A stretch of 64,000 bases of DNA from Nocardia pseudobrasiliensis NBRC 108224 (GCF_001613105.1 NZ_BDBS01000012.1:1-64000); one strand, 5' to 3'. Positions 42,780-51,916 are shown, counted from the first letter of the stretch. Notes: generated from the sequence alone by a model not told the origin. Numbers and translations: made by a program.

Positions 42780-43340
42780 TCAGCGCTGGATGCTCAGGCA
42801 GGCCACGCGCGCGCCGGCCATACCCGCATTGCCGTCGGTGGTGTCGGTCTTCTTCTCGTGCAGAACGATCGCGCCGGGCTGGTTCGGACGGAAGGCCCAG
42901 TCGACCGTCACGACCTGCGTGGCGTTGCCGTGGTCGTCGGTGGTGAAGTCCAGCCAGAGCTCGTTGCGCGGATTGGCGTATCGGGCGTCCATGGACATCT
43001 TGTCCTTGGCATTCGGATCCTCCACGTTCTGATAGTGGAAGCCGGAGTCGGCCGCCTTGGCGCCGCAGGCGTTGCGATGCGCATGGGTGCCGTAGACACG
43101 ATTGGGGAGCAGTCCGGTGACATTCAGGATGGCCGTGGTCCGCTGGTCGTCGCCGCCGAGGACGACCCTGGCACGACTACCGGCAGGCGCGAGGGTTTGG
43201 TCGTAGGTGACCGCGACCGCGCCCTCCTGCCAGGGCCCGAAGGTCCCTTCGGACACGATGGGATCGCACGCGTTCGCGGGCGTCGCGGGAATCAGCAGGG
43301 CGGCGGCGATTACGCCGAACAGAAATGTCTTGTGGCTCAT
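42780..43340 (-). CDS. Exported Cu/Zn superoxide dismutase-like protein (divergent)
   Basis: 186 residues with a Sec signal (MSHKTFLFGVIAAALLIPATPANA) and a SodC-like beta barrel. GTHAHRNACG supplies two copper-site histidines and the disulfide cysteine, and GFHYQNVEDPN the bridging histidine; the C-terminal GARVACLSI resembles the end with its partner cysteine. Zinc-loop residues are less clear than in typical SodC, so full activity is uncertain. The start at 43340 gives the signal peptide directly. Confidence 0.78.
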   Translation of the reverse strand: MSHKTFLFGVIAAALLIPATPANACDPIVSEGTFGPWQEGAVAVTYDQTLAPAGSRARVVLGGDDQRTTAILNVTGLLPNRVYGTHAHRNACGAKAADSGFHYQNVEDPNAKDKMSMDARYANPRNELWLDFTTDDHGNATQVVTVDWAFRPNQPGAIVLHEKKTDTTDGNAGMAGARVACLSIQR

Positions 43341-43480
43341 GCGACCAGGCTCGTCCAGGGCGACAAACCGCGTCAATGCGTCCAAACGGAAATTTCTCCA
43401 CCGTTCATCTGAACGCCCTGCTCGCACGGGTTATTGCGATATGTGTTGCACCAGTAGGGGTTTGGGTGCGATGACGATCT

Positions 43481-43518
43481 GCGGGCATGCCCGGACCATT
43501 ACGTCCGAGCATGCCCGC
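43481..43518 (-). terminator. Hairpin terminator after fadE25
   Basis: GCGGGCATGCCCGGAC and GTCCGAGCATGCCCGC form a 16-bp stem with one mismatch around CATTAC. It lies 7 bases past the leftward fadE25 stop. Confidence 0.75.
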
Positions 43519-43525
43519 GACCGAA

Positions 43526-44686
43526 TCAGCCCCGCAGCAGCGCGCGGCTCATGACCAGCCGCTGAATCTGGTTGGTGCCCTCGTAGATCTGAGTGATCTT
43601 GGCGTCGCGCATCATCCGCTCCACCGGGAAGTCGGTGGTGTACCCCGCGCCGCCGAACAGCTGCACGGCATTGGTGGTGACCTCCATCGCCACGTCCGAG
43701 GCGAAGCATTTGGCCGCGGCGGAGATGAAGCCGAGGTTCTTCTCGCCGCGCTCGGCGCGGGCGGCCGAGGTGTAGACCATCAGGCGCGCGGCCTCCACCT
43801 TCATCGCCATATCGGCGAGCATGAACTGGGTGTTCTGGAAATCGGCGATGGCCTTGCCGAACTGCTTGCGGTCCTTGGTGTAGGCGATCGCGGCGTCGAG
43901 CGCGCCCTGGGCCAGGCCGACGGCCTGCGCGCCGATGGTCGGGCGGGTGTGGTCGAGGGTGGCGAGGGCGGTCTTGAAGCCGGTGCCCTCCGCGCCGATG
44001 ATGCGGTCGCCCGGGATGCGGCAGTTCTCGAAATACAGCTCCGCGGTCGGCGAACCCTTGATGCCCAACTTGTGCTCGAGCGGGCCGACGACGAAGCCCT
44101 CGTCGTCCTTGTGCACCATGAACGCCGAAATGCCGTTGGCGCCCTTGTCCGGATCGGTCACGGCCATCACGGTGTACCAGGTGGATTGGCCGCCGTTGGT
44201 GATCCAACACTTGGAGCCGTTGATGACCCAGTCGTCACCGTCGCGGCGGGCGCGGGTGCGCATGCTCGCGGCATCGGAACCGGCCTCGCGCTCGGACAGA
44301 CAGTAGGAGGCCATCTTGCCGTCGACGATATCCGCCAGGACCTTCTGCTTGAGCTCCTCGGAACCCGCGAGGATCAGACCCATGGTCCCCAGCTTGTTCA
44401 CCGCCGGGATGAGCGAGGAGGAACCACAGACGCGGGCGACCTCCTCGATCACGATGCAGGTCGCCACCGAGTCAGCGCCCTGGCCGCCATAGGCCTCGGG
44501 CACGTGCACGGCGTTGAAGCCCGCGGCGTTGAGCGCGTTCAGCGCCTCCTGCGGGAACCGGGCCTGCCCGTCGACGTCCTTGGCGTGCGGGGCGATCTCC
44601 TTCTCGGACAGGCCGCGAATGGCCTCGCGCAGCTCGTGATGAACGTCGTCCAGCTTGAACAGGTCGAAATCGGGGTTGCCCGCCAT
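43526..44686 (-). CDS. fadE25: Acyl-CoA dehydrogenase FadE25
   Basis: 386 residues. FAD-dependent acyl-CoA dehydrogenase introducing the alpha-beta double bond in acyl-CoAs. YCLSEREAGSDAASMRTRA, WITNGGQSTWYTVMA, DRKQFGKAIADFQ and QLFGGAGYTTDFPVER followed by YEGTNQIQR, which holds the expected catalytic Glu, are all present. AGGAG lies 9 nt before the ATG at 44686. Neighbourhood (next to purE/purK) and sequence match the mycobacterial fadE25 locus. Two palindromes upstream point to control by the TetR gene. Confidence 0.93.
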   Translation of the reverse strand: MAGNPDFDLFKLDDVHHELREAIRGLSEKEIAPHAKDVDGQARFPQEALNALNAAGFNAVHVPEAYGGQGADSVATCIVIEEVARVCGSSSLIPAVNKLGTMGLILAGSEELKQKVLADIVDGKMASYCLSEREAGSDAASMRTRARRDGDDWVINGSKCWITNGGQSTWYTVMAVTDPDKGANGISAFMVHKDDEGFVVGPLEHKLGIKGSPTAELYFENCRIPGDRIIGAEGTGFKTALATLDHTRPTIGAQAVGLAQGALDAAIAYTKDRKQFGKAIADFQNTQFMLADMAMKVEAARLMVYTSAARAERGEKNLGFISAAAKCFASDVAMEVTTNAVQLFGGAGYTTDFPVERMMRDAKITQIYEGTNQIQRLVMSRALLRG

Positions 44687-44731
44687 GGGTTCCACTCCTG
44701 GTCGTCGGGTGCCGCGAATCTCCGGCATATC

Positions 44732-44821
44732 GGCACTCAGTGCCATTCATGGTCGAGTATACGCCGCAGGGTGGCGGCCAAACGCACTCATGTTCGGCAT
44801 TTCACCTGGCACTGAGTGTCA
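44732..44821. promoter_or_regulatory. Pair of matching TetR-type operators upstream of fadE25
   Basis: GGCACTCAGTGCC (44732-44744) and TGGCACTGAGTGTCA (44807-44821) are palindromes of the same motif, TGGCACTGAGTGYC, in opposite orientation and 62 bases apart. They occupy the gap between the fadE25 start (44686) and the end of the leftward TetR gene (44843). Binding by that TetR protein is inferred from adjacency. Confidence 0.72.
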
Positions 44822-44842
44822 AATACGGATTTGTGGTGCAGC

Positions 44843-45490
44843 TCACAGATTACCGAGCCGATGCGCGAGCAGATCAACAATCCGACCGGGCGGCATGTCT
44901 CGGGGGAATACGGCCACGACCATCTCGTCGCCGCCCGCGCGACCCGTGCGTGGAATCGCCGCCAGCGCCGCGCGCAGATCGGCGGCGCTCGCGTCCGACT
45001 GCCCCCGCACCATCCGCCGCAACAGATAGTTGTGCGTGGCCGTCACCGCCGCGGTGAACTGAATCAACGCCAGATCCGCCGCATCACCCACGCGCGAACG
45101 CAGGTAATCGGTGAACAACCTCTCGTACCGGAAAACTGTCACGATCTCCCGATCCCGCAGCGCCGCCACCTGCCGCACCACCCGATACCGCCGCCCCGCC
45201 AACTCCCGTGTCTGCGTGAACCGTTCGAACACCGCGACCACGGCCTCACACACCGCGTCCCACGGATCCCCCTGCGCCCGATCCAAATACTCCCGGGCCG
45301 CCGCCAGCTGCGCCTCATGATCGGCGAAGACCACATCCTCCTTGGACCGGAACTGCCGAAAGAAGGTCCGCCGCGAGATCCCCGCCGCCTCGGCGATCTC
45401 ATCGACCGTCGTTGCCTCGTAACCCTTTTCGGCGAACAGGCGCAGGGCATGATCCACCACGGCCAACTTGAACCGGGATGTCTCGTCCAT
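44843..45490 (-). CDS. TetR-family regulator between purE and fadE25
   Basis: 215 residues. TetR domain KLAVVDHALRLFAEKGYEAT, TVDEIAEAAGISRRTFFRQF; the FFRQFRSKEDVVF wording is typical of fatty-acid or efflux-related members. The ATG at 45490 follows GGTGGGG; a GTG at 45523 overlapping the purE stop (GTGA) is an alternative giving 11 more residues. Transcribed with purK-purE, and followed by two palindromes and fadE25 on the same strand. Probable repressor of fadE25, ligand perhaps an acyl-CoA (inference). Confidence 0.85.
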   Translation of the reverse strand: MDETSRFKLAVVDHALRLFAEKGYEATTVDEIAEAAGISRRTFFRQFRSKEDVVFADHEAQLAAAREYLDRAQGDPWDAVCEAVVAVFERFTQTRELAGRRYRVVRQVAALRDREIVTVFRYERLFTDYLRSRVGDAADLALIQFTAAVTATHNYLLRRMVRGQSDASAADLRAALAAIPRTGRAGGDEMVVAVFPRDMPPGRIVDLLAHRLGNL

Positions 45491-45519
45491 GGCCCCACCG
45501 TAATCCGGCACCGGGGAAT

Positions 45520-46023
45520 TCACCCGAGTAGGCGATTGCGCAGCGCGTCGTCCTTTTCCAGGACCAGTTTCTCCAGGTCGGCCTGGAATTGTTCCATGCG
45601 TGAACGTAGTTCGGGGTCGGTGGTGGCGAGGATGCGGACGGCGAGCAGGCCCGCGTTGCGGGCGCCGCCGATGGAGACCGTGGCCACCGGGACGCCGGCG
45701 GGCATTTGGACGATGGACAGCAGGGAGTCCATGCCGTCGAGGTATTTCAGCGGGACCGGGACGCCGATGACCGGGAGGGGGGTGGCCGAGGCGACCATGC
45801 CGGGCAGGTGGGCGGCGCCGCCCGCGCCCGCGATGATCACCCTGATGCCGCGACCCGCGGCCTGCCGGGCGTAGTCGAGCATGCGCTGGGGGGTGCGGTG
45901 AGCGGAGACGACGCCGACCTCGAAGCGAATCCCGAACTCCGCCAACGCTTCCGCGGCCGCCTCCATGGTCGGCCAGTCGGAGTCGCTGCCCATGATCAGG
46001 CCGACCTGCGCGGTGTCATTCAT
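45520..46023 (-). CDS. purE: N5-carboxyaminoimidazole ribonucleotide mutase
   Basis: 167 residues, class I Pur[10 protein letters not shown], the phosphate loop SAHRTP, and [11 protein letters not shown] are conserved. It converts N5-CAIR to CAIR in purine synthesis. The ATG lies inside the end of purK (8-base overlap, 46016-46023), coupling the two enzymes. Confidence 0.96.
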   Translation of the reverse strand: MNDTAQVGLIMGSDSDWPTMEAAAEALAEFGIRFEVGVVSAHRTPQRMLDYARQAAGRGIRVIIAGAGGAAHLPGMVASATPLPVIGVPVPLKYLDGMDSLLSIVQMPAGVPVATVSIGGARNAGLLAVRILATTDPELRSRMEQFQADLEKLVLEKDDALRNRLLG

Positions 46024-47290
46024 GCGGATCCCATCCGTCGGTCCAAATCGCGTGCGACATCCAGTGCGCCGCCCGTTCCGCCTGCTCGCGAACCTCGGCC
46101 ACATCGTCGCCGAGGATATTGATATGCCCGATCTTGCGCTTCGGGCGCTCGCCCTTGCCGTACAGGTGCACCCGCGCGTGCGGCATGCGGGCGAACAGAT
46201 GATGCAGCCGCTCGTCCATTGTCATCTCCGGGGCGGTCTCGGCGCCGAGGATATTGGCCATCACGGTCACCGGGGCCAGCGGGCTGGTATCGCCGAGCGG
46301 ATAGTCCAGGACGGCCCGCAGATGCTGTTCGAACTGACCGGTGACCGCGCCGTCCATCCCCCAGTGCCCGGAATTGTGCGGACGCATGGCGAGTTCGTTG
46401 ACCAGCAGCCGCCCGTCGTGGGTCTCGAACAGCTCCACGGCCATCGCGCCGGTCACGCCGAGTTCCTTGGCCAGGCGCAGCGCGAGTTCGGTCGCCTCGG
46501 CGGATCGGGCGTCGGGCAGTTCCGGGGCGGGCGCGATGACGACCGCGCATTGGCCCTCCCGCTGCACGGTCTCCACCACCGGCCAGGCCGCGGCCTGCCC
46601 GAACGGCGAGCGCGCCACCATGGCCGACAGCTCTCGCTTCAGATCCACCTTCTGCTCGGCCAGCAGCACCACACCGTGCGCGAGCTGGTCGGCGACGACG
46701 GTCTCGGCCTCGGCCCGATCGTCGATCATCCAGACCCCGCGCCCGTCGTAACCCCCGCGCACCGCCTTGAGCACGAACGGCCAGCCGTGCTCGTCACCGA
46801 ATCCGATGGCATCGGCGGCCGATTCGACCGCGGTGAACGGCGGCACCGGCACGCCGAGTTCGGCGAGTTTGCGGCGCATGGCGAGCTTGTCCTGGGCGTA
46901 CAGCAGCGCACCCGGCGGCGGCTGCACATTCACGCCCTCGGCCACGAGCGTCTCGAGGTGTTCGGTCGGCACATGCTCGTGATCGAAGGTCAGCGCGTGC
47001 GAGCCGACCGCGGCCTTGCGCAGCGCGGCCAGATCGGTATGCGCGCCGAGCACGACCTCGGGGGTCACCTGGGCCGCCGGGTCGTCGGGGCGTTCGGCGA
47101 GCACCCGTAACCGCTGGCCCAGTGCGACGGCCGCCTGATGGGTCATTCGAGCCAGCTGCCCGCCACCGATCATGGTGACGGTGGGCATGCCCCCGGCGTT
47201 CGCATCAGGCGCGGAGGCGGCGGCCCGCGTAACCACGGAGCGCCCGCGGACGCCGTCGTCGGATGCTGCATCGAAGAAACGGGTGGTCAC
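46016..47290 (-). CDS. purK: N5-carboxyaminoimidazole ribonucleotide synthase
   Basis: 424 residues, ATP-grasp fold. [19 protein letters not shown] near residue 40, [31 protein letters not shown]. It carboxylates AIR to N5-CAIR with ATP and bicarbonate. The GTG at 47290 gives a 35-residue non-conserved N-terminal extension; a -10/-35 pair ending 5 bases upstream supports a leaderless start there, though initiation nearer the [12 protein letters not shown] cannot be excluded. Confidence 0.94.
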   Translation of the reverse strand: MTTRFFDAASDDGVRGRSVVTRAAASAPDANAGGMPTVTMIGGGQLARMTHQAAVALGQRLRVLAERPDDPAAQVTPEVVLGAHTDLAALRKAAVGSHALTFDHEHVPTEHLETLVAEGVNVQPPPGALLYAQDKLAMRRKLAELGVPVPPFTAVESAADAIGFGDEHGWPFVLKAVRGGYDGRGVWMIDDRAEAETVVADQLAHGVVLLAEQKVDLKRELSAMVARSPFGQAAAWPVVETVQREGQCAVVIAPAPELPDARSAEATELALRLAKELGVTGAMAVELFETHDGRLLVNELAMRPHNSGHWGMDGAVTGQFEQHLRAVLDYPLGDTSPLAPVTVMANILGAETAPEMTMDERLHHLFARMPHARVHLYGKGERPKRKIGHINILGDDVAEVREQAERAAHWMSHAIWTDGWDPHE

Positions 47291-47295
47291 GGGCC

Positions 47296-47325
47296 ACTAT
47301 GTTGTCATGCCTTCCACCCGGTCAA
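47296..47325 (-). promoter_or_regulatory. purK promoter
   Basis: On the minus strand TTGACC (47320-47325) and CATAGT (47296-47301) are separated by 18 bases, and the purK GTG begins 5 bases beyond the -10. This predicts a leaderless purK-purE mRNA. Confidence 0.6.
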
Positions 47326-47360
47326 CGCACGCGGGTTGGTTGCCCGGATAACGAGCGACG

Positions 47361-47366
47361 TAGACT
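47361..47366 (+). promoter_or_regulatory. gtrA -10 element
   Basis: TAGACT ends 6 bases before the GTG of the GtrA gene, predicting a leaderless transcript; a weak TTGGTT lies about 19 bases upstream. Confidence 0.5.
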
Positions 47367-47372
47367 CGGCCC

Positions 47373-47918
47373 GTGTCATTTGTCGACGACGTGGTCAACG
47401 TCCTGCCCAAAACACTGCGGGACCTCGCATATCGCCACAACGAACTGATCAAGTTCGCGATTGTGGGTGCGACCACGTTCATCATCGACAGCGGCATCTT
47501 CTACCTGTTGAAATTGACCGTTCTGTCGCCCAAGCCGATCACCGCCAAGATCATTTCCGGTGTGATCGCGGTAATCGCGTCCTACATCCTCAACCGCGAA
47601 TGGTCGTTCAAGGGCCGCGGCGGCCGCGAACGCCATCACGAAGCCCTGCTGTTCTTCGTGGTCAGCGGCGTCGGCGTGGTGCTGTCCAATGTTCCGCTGT
47701 GGATGTCGCGCTACATGTTCCACCTGCAGGTCCCCGATGTCAGCCTGATGGCCGAGAACATCGCCGACTTCTTCAGCGCCTTCATCATCGGCAACATCCT
47801 GCAGATGGTGTTCCGTTTCTGGGCCATGCGCCGCTGGGTCTTCCCGGACGAGATCGATTCGCTCGTCGAGGAATTCGAGGACCTCTACGAAGAAGAGGAA
47901 CAACTCGGGCACTCGTAA
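47373..47918 (+). CDS. GtrA-family membrane protein
   Basis: 181 residues with four hydrophobic segments (IKFAIVGATTFIIDSGIFYLL; ISGVIAVIASYILNREWSF; LFFVVSGVGVVLSNVPL; the last near FIIGNILQMVFRFW). FAIVGATTFIIDSG and the NREWSFK segment are GtrA hallmarks. These proteins are thought to flip or move polyprenyl-linked sugars for cell-wall glycan decoration. An orthologue sits at the same place beside purK in mycobacteria. Acidic C-terminal tail. Confidence 0.88.
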   Translation: MSFVDDVVNVLPKTLRDLAYRHNELIKFAIVGATTFIIDSGIFYLLKLTVLSPKPITAKIISGVIAVIASYILNREWSFKGRGGRERHHEALLFFVVSGVGVVLSNVPLWMSRYMFHLQVPDVSLMAENIADFFSAFIIGNILQMVFRFWAMRRWVFPDEIDSLVEEFEDLYEEEEQLGHS

Positions 47919-47923
47919 TTCTG

Positions 47924-47942
47924 GCGGCGGCTTCGCCGCCGC
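47924..47942. terminator. GC hairpin between gtrA and the histidine kinase
   Basis: GCGGCGGC-TTC-GCCGCCGC, an 8-bp perfect stem with a triloop, 5 bases after the gtrA stop and downstream of the convergent kinase gene. Confidence 0.6.
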
Positions 47943-47961
47943 GGGTTTCAGGTCGGCAATC

Positions 47962-49278
47962 TCAGCGAGGTTCATCCGCGATCGTCGTACTCAGGCTCGA
48001 CCGGTTCGGCGATGGGTTGCCGAGGAACACCGCGAACAGCGCCGGGCGGCGACGCTGCAGTTCCAATCGGCCGCCGTCGGCCTCGATCAGCGCGCGGGCC
48101 AGGGCCAGGCCGACACCGGTCGATCCCGCCCCCGAGAAACCGCGGTCGAAGATGTGCGGGGCCAGATCATCGCTGACGCCCTCGCCCTCGTCGGCGATCT
48201 CCACCGCCACCAGCGGCTCACGATCCGGGCCACCGTAGACCGTGCGCACCGAGATCGTGCAGTCTCCGCCGCCGTGCATCAGGGCATTGTCGACCAGCAC
48301 CGCCACGGCCTCGCGCAGCCGTGAGCCGCTCACCGGGGCGCGCAGCATCGGATCACCGGACAGGATCAGGCGGCGACCGGCCTCGGCGAACGGATGCCGC
48401 CACTCGGTGACCACTCCGCGCAGCTCGTCGACGACCGGCACCGGATCGCGGTCGGCGGTGTTCTCGTCGCGCGAGGCCCGGACCAATTCATCGATTGCCG
48501 CGGTGAGCCGGTCGACCTGTGCCATCGCCTCCTCGGCCTCGTGCACCACATCCGGATCGTCGTGCGCGGACAGCTCGTCCAGGCGCAGCCGCACCGCGGT
48601 CAACCGGCTGCGCAGTTGATGGGAGACATCGGCCACCAGGGCATGCTCGCGTTGCAGCCGCCCGGCGATCTCCACCGCGGCCGAATCGAGAACGTCGGAG
48701 ACGCGGTCGAGTTCGGTGATGCCGTGCCGCGTGGGGTCCAGCCGGAAGTCACCGGTCGCCAACCGGGCCGCGCGGGCGGCGACATCGCGCAGCGGATCGG
48801 CCACCCGCCGCGCGGTCACCACGGCCACCGCCGCGCCCGCGGCCAGCGAGGCCAGCGCCACCAGCGCGACCGCCCCGACGGCCTGGCGCTGCATGGAATG
48901 CATGGGCCCGGCCGGGACCTCGAGACGCAGCGAACCCGAGGTGCCCATCGCCAGCGATTCGATCACCGGATCGTTCACATGTGAGACACCGGCGTCCACG
49001 CGCAACGCGGCATCCTCCGGCGTCGGATAGATGATCGTGAGCCGTCCGCCCGGCGGGATCAGCGGGCGCACCGAGCGCAGATCCAGGGTGCCGTGCACCA
49101 GACCGTCCTCGCGTTCCTGCGAGACGATTTCCACCGACATCCGATCCAGCCTGGCGCGCAGATCGTTTCGAGTGATATCGGCCACCCACTGCCAGGCCGT
49201 GTAGGCCAGCGGGATGCCGAGCACCACCGTGGTGAAGGTGAGCGCGGCCAGCATCGACAGCAGTATCCGTCGGCGCAT
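47962..49278 (-). CDS. Sensor histidine kinase
   Basis: 438 residues. TM1 at 7-29, an extracytoplasmic loop of about 100 residues, TM2 near 135-157, HAMP, then DHp with phospho-acceptor H220 (DVSHQLRSRLT) and an ATPase domain (VLVDNALMHG, DEGEGVS, GVGLALARALIEADGG). The signal sensed is unknown. It follows its response regulator by 7 bases on the same strand. HAMP residues run LRDVAARAARLATGDFRL. Confidence 0.92.
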   Translation of the reverse strand: MRRRILLSMLAALTFTTVVLGIPLAYTAWQWVADITRNDLRARLDRMSVEIVSQEREDGLVHGTLDLRSVRPLIPPGGRLTIIYPTPEDAALRVDAGVSHVNDPVIESLAMGTSGSLRLEVPAGPMHSMQRQAVGAVALVALASLAAGAAVAVVTARRVADPLRDVAARAARLATGDFRLDPTRHGITELDRVSDVLDSAAVEIAGRLQREHALVADVSHQLRSRLTAVRLRLDELSAHDDPDVVHEAEEAMAQVDRLTAAIDELVRASRDENTADRDPVPVVDELRGVVTEWRHPFAEAGRRLILSGDPMLRAPVSGSRLREAVAVLVDNALMHGGGDCTISVRTVYGGPDREPLVAVEIADEGEGVSDDLAPHIFDRGFSGAGSTGVGLALARALIEADGGRLELQRRRPALFAVFLGNPSPNRSSLSTTIADEPR

Positions 49279-49285
49279 ACGCCCC

Positions 49286-49963
49286 TCAGTCGGTGTTGAA
49301 CCGGAAGCCGACGCCGCGCACGGTGACTATGCGACGCTCGGCCACCGGGCCCTCGTCACCGATCTTCCGCCGCAGCCAGGACATGTGCATATCGAGGGTT
49401 TTGGAGCCGCGCAGATCCGCGTCGCCCCACACCTCGCGCAGGATGGTCTCGCGCGGCACCACCTGCCCGGCCCGATCGATCAAGACCTTGAGCAGCTCGT
49501 ACTCCTTGTTGGCCAGATTCACCTCATGGCCGTTCACCAGCACCCGGCGGGCCTGCGGTTCCAGCCGCACACCGCCGATTTCGACCGCCTCGTCACCGAT
49601 CCCGCTGCGCCGCAACAGCGCCCGCACCCGGGCGAGCAGTTCGGCGAGGCGAAAGGGTTTGCCCACATAATCATCGGCCCCGGCATCGAGCCCGACCACG
49701 AAGTCGACCTCATCGGTCCGGGCGGTCAACATCAACACCGCCAGATCGGCCCCGCGCGCCCGCACCTGCCGGCAGACCTCCAGCCCGTCCATCCCAGGTA
49801 GCCCGAGATCGAGGATGAGCAAATCATGCTCACCCTCCAGCGCACGTTGCAGGACCGCGGGGCCGAAGCTCTCCACGGTCACCGAATAACCCTCACGCCC
49901 CAGCGCCCGTGACAGCGGGGCGGCGATGGCCTCGTCGTCTTCGGCCAGCAGTACGGCGGTCAC
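49286..49963 (-). CDS. OmpR/PhoB-family response regulator
   Basis: 225 residues. Receiver with acidic pocket D9/D10, phospho-acceptor D52 (LILDLGLPGMDG) and KPF lysine; C-terminal winged helix with VNLANKEYELLKVLIDRAGQ and TLDMHMSWLRRKIG. Partner of the kinase directly downstream. Only 68 bases separate it from the PH-domain gene, which must contain its promoter unless the genes are co-transcribed. Confidence 0.93.
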   Translation of the reverse strand: MTAVLLAEDDEAIAAPLSRALGREGYSVTVESFGPAVLQRALEGEHDLLILDLGLPGMDGLEVCRQVRARGADLAVLMLTARTDEVDFVVGLDAGADDYVGKPFRLAELLARVRALLRRSGIGDEAVEIGGVRLEPQARRVLVNGHEVNLANKEYELLKVLIDRAGQVVPRETILREVWGDADLRGSKTLDMHMSWLRRKIGDEGPVAERRIVTVRGVGFRFNTD

Positions 49964-50031
49964 GCGTCAAGATTACGCACTTGCGCAGAATGTCTGTGTT
50001 GATTGGGCACGCGGCGTTCTGCCGCTCGACC

Positions 50032-50574
50032 TCAACGACGCTCGGGCTGGTCGTGGCGGCCGTCACGGCGGGGGTCGTAGCGCTCGTTGTCGAAGACCTC
50101 GTGGTACAGCATGGCGTGAACTCGCTGCACCTGGGGGATGTCGTCGTACTCGAGGGGGTCGCCGGAGGCCGCGTCGATTATCAGGGTGCCGGTGCCGAGC
50201 ATGCGGTCGAACAGACCGTGGCGGAACTGCACACTGGAGATGCGGTTCATCGGGATGTCGATGCCGGTGTGGGTGAGCACCCCCTCACGGACCAGTACGC
50301 GGCGGTCGGTGATGATGAAATGCGTTGAGTTCCAACGGATCACCGGGACGGCGCAGCGCCACAACACGATCACCAGCCAGACCGCCGCGATGGCGATCAG
50401 CACGATGTTGTGCGCGCTGCCCTCGATGTGCCGCCACGACAACCCCCCGGCGAATCCCGCGAGGGCACTCACGACGATGAAGGTGACCGCGGGCCAGAAC
50501 AGCATTTTCCAGTGCGGATGACGATGCAGCAGCAACTGTTCGTCGGGCGCGAGCAGCTCCTCCGGATAGCCCAT
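50032..50574 (-). CDS. PH-domain (DUF304-like) membrane protein
   Basis: 180 residues. Two transmembrane helices (LFWPAVTFIVVSALAGFAGG; NIVLIAIAAVWLVIVLW) precede a bacterial PH domain: HFIITDRRVLVREGVLTHTG, IDIPMNRISSVQF, TLIIDAASGDPLEYDDIP. An orthologue lies next to birA in mycobacteria. Function in membrane biology is unknown. The 206 bases between this gene and birA contain no convincing gene. Confidence 0.85.
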   Translation of the reverse strand: MGYPEELLAPDEQLLLHRHPHWKMLFWPAVTFIVVSALAGFAGGLSWRHIEGSAHNIVLIAIAAVWLVIVLWRCAVPVIRWNSTHFIITDRRVLVREGVLTHTGIDIPMNRISSVQFRHGLFDRMLGTGTLIIDAASGDPLEYDDIPQVQRVHAMLYHEVFDNERYDPRRDGRHDQPERR

Positions 50575-50761
50575 GGGGAAAACCCTACCGCCTGTGGATG
50601 CGAGAATGGCCGAGCGAACGGCATCACCGCAACACCCAGCGCGACCGAGCGTTTCCGCATTGATTTGTTTCGAGCGGAGGCGTGCGTGTCCAAGCAACCG
50701 AGCAGTGGCATCCCCACGACTACATCCCTGGGACGAGGGTCGCAACTTCGCCGCCATGGGC

Positions 50762-50776
50762 GGCGCCTGGGGCGCC
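50762..50776 (-). terminator. Hairpin after birA
   Basis: GGCGCC-TGG-GGCGCC, a perfect 6-bp stem 4 bases beyond the birA stop. Confidence 0.5.
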
Positions 50777-50780
50777 CTGA

Positions 50781-51581
50781 CTAATATCCGGCGCGCAGGT
50801 GCGTCACATCTCCGGCCGATACCGCCCGATTCCCAATCAACAGCCGGCCGTTCTCATCCACATCGGTCGCGATACCCGTGAGCACCTCACCGCCCGGAAG
50901 TTCCGCGCGAACCTCGGTTCCCAGTGTGGCGCAACGCTTCCGGTACTCCTCGGCGATGCCGGTGACATTCCAGTTCGCCGTACGCCATTCGGTGAAATGC
51001 CGCGCGAACGCGCGCAGCAGCGACAGCGCCAATTCGGTCCGATCGACCTCGGGCGCCCCGGCCAGTGCCAGCGATGTGGCATGGGGCACCGGCAATTCGT
51101 CCTCGGTCAGGCTCACATTGAGCCCGACGCCGATCACCACCGTGGGGTCTACCGCACCGGCGGCCACCTCGGCGAGGATGCCCGCGGTCTTGCGACCATC
51201 GATCAGAACATCGTTGGGCCACTTGAGATTCGCCTGTAGTCCGCTGGTCGCGCGCACGCCGTCGACGACGGCCACGCCGGTCAGCAGCGGCAGCCAGCCC
51301 ACCACCGCGGGGTCGATACCGCGCAGCCGCACCAGCATCGACATCGACAGCTGCGCCCGCGGCGGGCTCACCCACGCGCGTTCGTGCCGACCCCGGCCCT
51401 GCACCTGTTCCTCGGCGATCAGCACCCGGCGATCCGAATCCGGATCGCCGGCGTGCCCGATCAGATCGGCATTGGTGGATCCGGTCGACTCCACCACGTC
51501 CAGACGGGTGAAGAACGACAGATCCGGCGAGTCGGCGACGCTGCGCCGCAACCGTTCGACGTCCAAGGGGGGCCTGTGCAC
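50781..51581 (-). CDS. birA: Biotin--[acetyl-CoA-carboxylase] ligase
   Basis: 266 residues, the size of mycobacterial BirA. No N-terminal DNA-binding domain, so it is a plain ligase and not a repressor. TGSTNADL, the biotinyl-AMP loop GRGRHERAW, and LKWPNDVLIDGRKTAGIL are conserved. It attaches biotin to AccA3 (54 kb). The GTG at 51581 begins the conserved region; GAGGAG lies 13 nt upstream, farther than ideal. Confidence 0.93.
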   Translation of the reverse strand: MHRPPLDVERLRRSVADSPDLSFFTRLDVVESTGSTNADLIGHAGDPDSDRRVLIAEEQVQGRGRHERAWVSPPRAQLSMSMLVRLRGIDPAVVGWLPLLTGVAVVDGVRATSGLQANLKWPNDVLIDGRKTAGILAEVAAGAVDPTVVIGVGLNVSLTEDELPVPHATSLALAGAPEVDRTELALSLLRAFARHFTEWRTANWNVTGIAEEYRKRCATLGTEVRAELPGGEVLTGIATDVDENGRLLIGNRAVSAGDVTHLRAGY

Positions 51582-51603
51582 AACCGGCAGGCTACTCCTC
51601 GGC

Positions 51604-51780
51604 TCAGCGGACCAGTGACAGCGTCCGCACCACATACAGGGCATCGTCGCGGGGATCACCCTTGGCGATCTGCCGCCACGACTCCGGGTCGACCACGGTC
51701 GGCTCGGCGTGCCCGGTGTGCCGACTACTCCATACCGCCGCCGCGGCTCTTTCCGCGACGGTCCTACTCCATTCCCACAT
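51604..51780 (-). CDS. Small protein (58 aa) upstream of birA
   Basis: A strong GGGGAGG ribosome site lies 6 nt before the ATG, and birA starts 22 bases after the stop, so it is probably the first gene of a birA operon. The product is MWEWSRTVAERAAAAVWSS at the N-terminus and ends ALYVVRTLSLVR, with SWRQIAKGDPRDD between. It has three tryptophans and a plausible amphipathic N-terminal helix. Codon use is normal. I do not know a function. The gap 51781-51916 upstream holds no other gene. Confidence 0.65.
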   Translation of the reverse strand: MWEWSRTVAERAAAAVWSSRHTGHAEPTVVDPESWRQIAKGDPRDDALYVVRTLSLVR

Positions 51781-51916
51781 TTTGCGCCTCCCCGCGCTCG
51801 GAAGATCTCCAAGGTAACGCGGGGGCGGGGCTCGGCGACACTGATTTTTCTTCCGGCCGGAATGAAAATCATTTGACGCGGGGGATGAAAGATGTTAATT
51901 CACAGCCGAATACGAA

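Noticed and set aside
50575..50780. Gene in the 206-base gap between the PH-domain gene and birA
   Set aside because: Only a 32-codon basic frame without ribosome site could be drawn; the gap is better explained by a birA terminator and a promoter.
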